In this document: in pieces, positions 61,996-64,000 of the stretch | Position numbering within the stretch: position 1 is the first letter of the stretch | Layout of the letters: each line of letters begins with the position of its first letter | Source: Nitrincola iocasae | Lineage (GTDB): Bacteria; Pseudomonadota; Gammaproteobacteria; Pseudomonadales; Balneatricaceae | Assembly (NCBI RefSeq): GCF_008727795.1 | Contig: NZ_CP044222.1 | Coordinates: forward strand, 1,674,001-1,738,000 | Direction: 5' to 3' | Length of the DNA: 64,000 nucleotides | Position numbers and translations under genes: made by a program | Notes under the pieces: model-generated | What the model saw: only the letters and a program-made list of their open reading frames with translations | Database searches by the model: none | What the model was told of the DNA's origin: nothing

Positions 61996-63054
61996 TTAAA
62001 GATGAATGACGTGATCAAGGCGCAAGCGTTTTCCTAAGGCTGCTTGCCAACCTGCTGCATCAATCGGACAGAATAAGGGTATAACCTGTTCAGCTTGCAA
62101 GGTATCGGCCAGAGATTGGATACATGGCAATCTGGGGTGAACATTCCAGCGGCACCATTCGGCTCGACCTGAGGTGATATCAGCACGTGCTTTGGGGGGC
62201 GTGTATCCGGTATAAATCACCTGTCCGGTGTAGTCAGGATCACTGATCAGTCGACCGGCCTCACCCGCAACGCCTTCAGCATCAGCGGCCAGACGTATCA
62301 AGGCCAGGTCTGGGTTTTCTGGTGTGTCCCAGGGCCGTGGGGTGAGTTGAGCCAGTTGTTGCTGAATGCCGGGTTTCAGCAGGTTGGCAGGCAAACCCTG
62401 CAACGCAGCATGAAATTTCTGGCATGCGGGGTCGAATGTCCAGGGCAGTTCAAGTGTCTGGCACCAGAGGGCCAGTTCCAGTGCACGCCCAGAAGGTGGT
62501 ACTGGCAATAAACTGGCTCGGTTCAACTTGGCTTGCAGTGCGTCGCGGCAGTGTGATTGATCGACTGAGTAGAGACCATAAGAGGCGTCTAACAGTGCCA
62601 ACGCGGCCCGGGGTGGGCGGTCGAAAGGGTAGAGTAGCGATTCAAAACTGAAATCACCGCTGTAGAAAATCCCCCCGGCAATATCCAGGTGCAGCCAGAT
62701 GCCATCGAGAGAGTGACCCGCCAGCCCACAGGTAATATTGATACCCTCAATGGTGATTGTGCCTTGCCTGGGTAGTGGATGCCAGCGTCGACCTGCGGGC
62801 AATCTCTGGGCAACGGTCGGTGTACAGTAAAGCGGAATCGTTTCTGGTAGCCAGCGAACGGCGCCTATGTGGTCGACATGATCATGGGTGATCAGGATGG
62901 CATCCGGGCTTTGATCCAGGTACCAATCACAGGGTTCATCGGCTTGCAGTGGGCCGCCGGCATCCAGCAATAGTGTGCGACCCTTCACATCAATACGTAT
63001 TGCGGCGGGGGCTTTGGCGTCCAGCCCACTGAGGATATGGACTCGCACACTCAT
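61996..63054 (-). CDS. MBL-fold metallo-hydrolase
   Basis: 352 residues. Metal-binding motif THDHVDH (near 55-61), a second His in AGHSLDGIW (near 113) and Asp in FYSGDFSFE (near 130) place it among metallo-beta-lactamase-fold hydrolases with a two-metal site. The C-terminal ~150 residues (from about 190) are not recognised. It begins within the stop of the ABC ATPase gene (ATGA). Substrate cannot be told; a link with the transporter's substrate, perhaps a phosphate ester or phosphonate, is only a guess. Confidence 0.82.
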   Translation of the reverse strand: MSVRVHILSGLDAKAPAAIRIDVKGRTLLLDAGGPLQADEPCDWYLDQSPDAILITHDHVDHIGAVRWLPETIPLYCTPTVAQRLPAGRRWHPLPRQGTITIEGINITCGLAGHSLDGIWLHLDIAGGIFYSGDFSFESLLYPFDRPPRAALALLDASYGLYSVDQSHCRDALQAKLNRASLLPVPPSGRALELALWCQTLELPWTFDPACQKFHAALQGLPANLLKPGIQQQLAQLTPRPWDTPENPDLALIRLAADAEGVAGEAGRLISDPDYTGQVIYTGYTPPKARADITSGRAEWCRWNVHPRLPCIQSLADTLQAEQVIPLFCPIDAAGWQAALGKRLRLDHVIHL

Positions 63055-64000
63055 GCCGCGGACTCCAGACTCCAGCCCTGCAACAGACTTAACTGAATCA
63101 CACTACCTTCAGTGACGCCCTGAGGGTGATAGCCGGTGAGTGATTCGCCAGTAGGTAGTCGCAACTGAATTTCATGGCGCTCACCCCGAAATACGCAGCG
63201 CTCTACTTTGGCATCCAAGCGGCTTTCGGATTGGGTCTCATATTGAGTGTGATGTTGGGCAGCGTCTGGTAGATGCAGTCGGATATGTTCGGGCCTGATC
63301 AGTACAGGGGTTGTCTGCGACGGATGAGCCGCTTGGCTGAGCTGGGTGAGTTCAGTCTGGGATAAGCTCACTCCCGATTTTACTCCCGGTAGATGTACAA
63401 TGCTGCCTTGCCCAATAAAGCTGGCAATCCAATCAGTTCTGGGGGTTTGATAGAGGCTTTCGGGTGTGGCCCACTGTACCAGTTCACCCTGGTGCATGAC
63501 GGCGATATGGTCTGCCAACGACATGGCTTCGGATTGATCATGAGTAACATACACCAGGGTTGCACCGGTGCGTTGATGGAACTCACGAAAACTCTCTTCC
63601 ATGGACGCGCGCAGATGGCGGTCCAGGTTCGCCAGGGGTTCATCCAGCAGTACCACGTCGGGATCTGTAACCAGGCAGCGAGCCAAGGCCACGCGTTGTC
63701 GTTGTCCACCACTAAGATCCTGGGGCATGCGTTGAGTTAATCCCTCCAGTTGTACGATCTGCAAGGCGTCTTTGACCCGTTGTTGATAGTCCTGACCGCG
63801 AATGCCGCGATGACGCAGCGGATAACCGACATTATCCGCCACACTCATATGCGGCCAGAGGGCGTAGGACTGAAACACCATCCCCATATTGCGTGATTCG
63901 GTCGGTACTTGCCATCCAGGACGTGCCAGGCAGTTGCCGTTCAGGTGTATTTGCCCTTCTGACAGGGTTTCGAAACCGGCCAGCATGCGCAAGGTGGTGG
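63051..64000 (-). CDS. ABC transporter ATPase (N-terminus outside window), polyamine/2-aminoethylphosphonate/iron type
   Basis: The gene runs off the window: the first readable codons give TTLRMLAGFE, the end of Walker A, which lies just beyond base 64000. Visible parts are LSGGQRQRVALARCL signature, VVLLDEPLANLDRHLR Walker B and switch region (YVTHDQSEAMSLADHI), then a C-terminal TOBE-like domain (from about residue 230) with LIRPEHIRLHLP. It is of the importer class that carries spermidine, iron(III), 2-aminoethylphosphonate or sugars. The stop overlaps the MBL start. Confidence 0.88.
   Translation of the reverse strand, partial: TTLRMLAGFETLSEGQIHLNGNCLARPGWQVPTESRNMGMVFQSYALWPHMSVADNVGYPLRHRGIRGQDYQQRVKDALQIVQLEGLTQRMPQDLSGGQRQRVALARCLVTDPDVVLLDEPLANLDRHLRASMEESFREFHQRTGATLVYVTHDQSEAMSLADHIAVMHQGELVQWATPESLYQTPRTDWIASFIGQGSIVHLPGVKSGVSLSQTELTQLSQAAHPSQTTPVLIRPEHIRLHLPDAAQHHTQYETQSESRLDAKVERCVFRGERHEIQLRLPTGESLTGYHPQGVTEGSVIQLSLLQGWSLESAA

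Overview
The window looks like the chromosome of a marine gammaproteobacterium, most like the Oceanospirillales (Amphritea, Neptunomonas or Marinobacterium type). This is judged from gene content and order: a LiuR-controlled liu cluster, TRAP transport, branched-chain ketoacid dehydrogenase and CPA1 antiporters. No rRNA, tRNA, CRISPR array, integrase or insertion sequence was seen. Both ends cut through genes.

Layout. (1) 1-7860, + strand: a tellurium-resistance-type (Ter) stress locus. It begins inside a PRTase/TRSP gene and continues with a HAD phosphatase, a PRTase-PELOTA protein and a CitE-like aldolase (the 'Ter biosynthetic module'). A TerZ-like protein, TerB, a Ca2+/cation antiporter where TerC usually sits, TerD, TerE and TerA follow. 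(2) 7968-13246, - strand: a TRAP transporter (DctP, DctQ, DctM) followed by a CPA1 Na+/H+ antiporter with a cyclic-nucleotide-binding tail. (3) 13540-18202: a dihydrolipoamide-dehydrogenase-like flavoprotein, two small coiled-coil proteins, a 5'-truncated EAL remnant and a 7TM diguanylate cyclase. (4) 18286-27661, - strand: leucine/isovalerate catabolism, liuR-liuA-liuB-liuC-liuD-liuE, an AhpD-like protein and an acyl-CoA synthetase. (5) 27943-35666, + strand: an acyl-CoA synthetase, a five-gene Liv-type ABC importer and a thiolase. (6) 35677-46617: an AraC regulator, then a valine/isobutyrate operon (mmsA, acyl-CoA dehydrogenase, two crotonase-fold enzymes, mmsB, prpE, SDR, gamma-carbonic-anhydrase-like protein, alpha/beta hydrolase). 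(7) 46738-53155, - strand: an M48 lipoprotein protease, then bkdA1-bkdA2-bkdB followed one base later by a Hanks-type protein kinase. (8) 53422-60129, - strand: an orphan type VI secretion-like cargo island with a DUF4123 adaptor, an unrecognised 679-residue putative effector and three tandem membrane-anchored paralogs (candidate immunity proteins). (9) 60516-64000: a DCC-family protein and a - strand run of ABC ATPase, MBL hydrolase, histidine phosphatase and HAD phosphatase.

How the parts work together. Blocks 4 to 7 form a near-complete branched-chain amino acid programme. A Liv importer brings substrate in, Bkd makes the branched acyl-CoAs, Liu converts isovaleryl-CoA to acetoacetate and acetyl-CoA, and the Mms genes take isobutyryl-CoA to propionyl-CoA. 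Four sites resembling the LiuR operator (TTTACGTnAACGTAAA type) lie before liuR, the 27943 synthetase, the ABC operon and mmsA, so one MerR-type regulator probably ties the blocks together.

The least ordinary parts are block 8, the Ter locus with its antiporter, and the kinase coupled to bkdB. In block 8, frameshifted remnants of an effector 3' end precede the two downstream paralogs, the signature of serial effector-immunity duplication.
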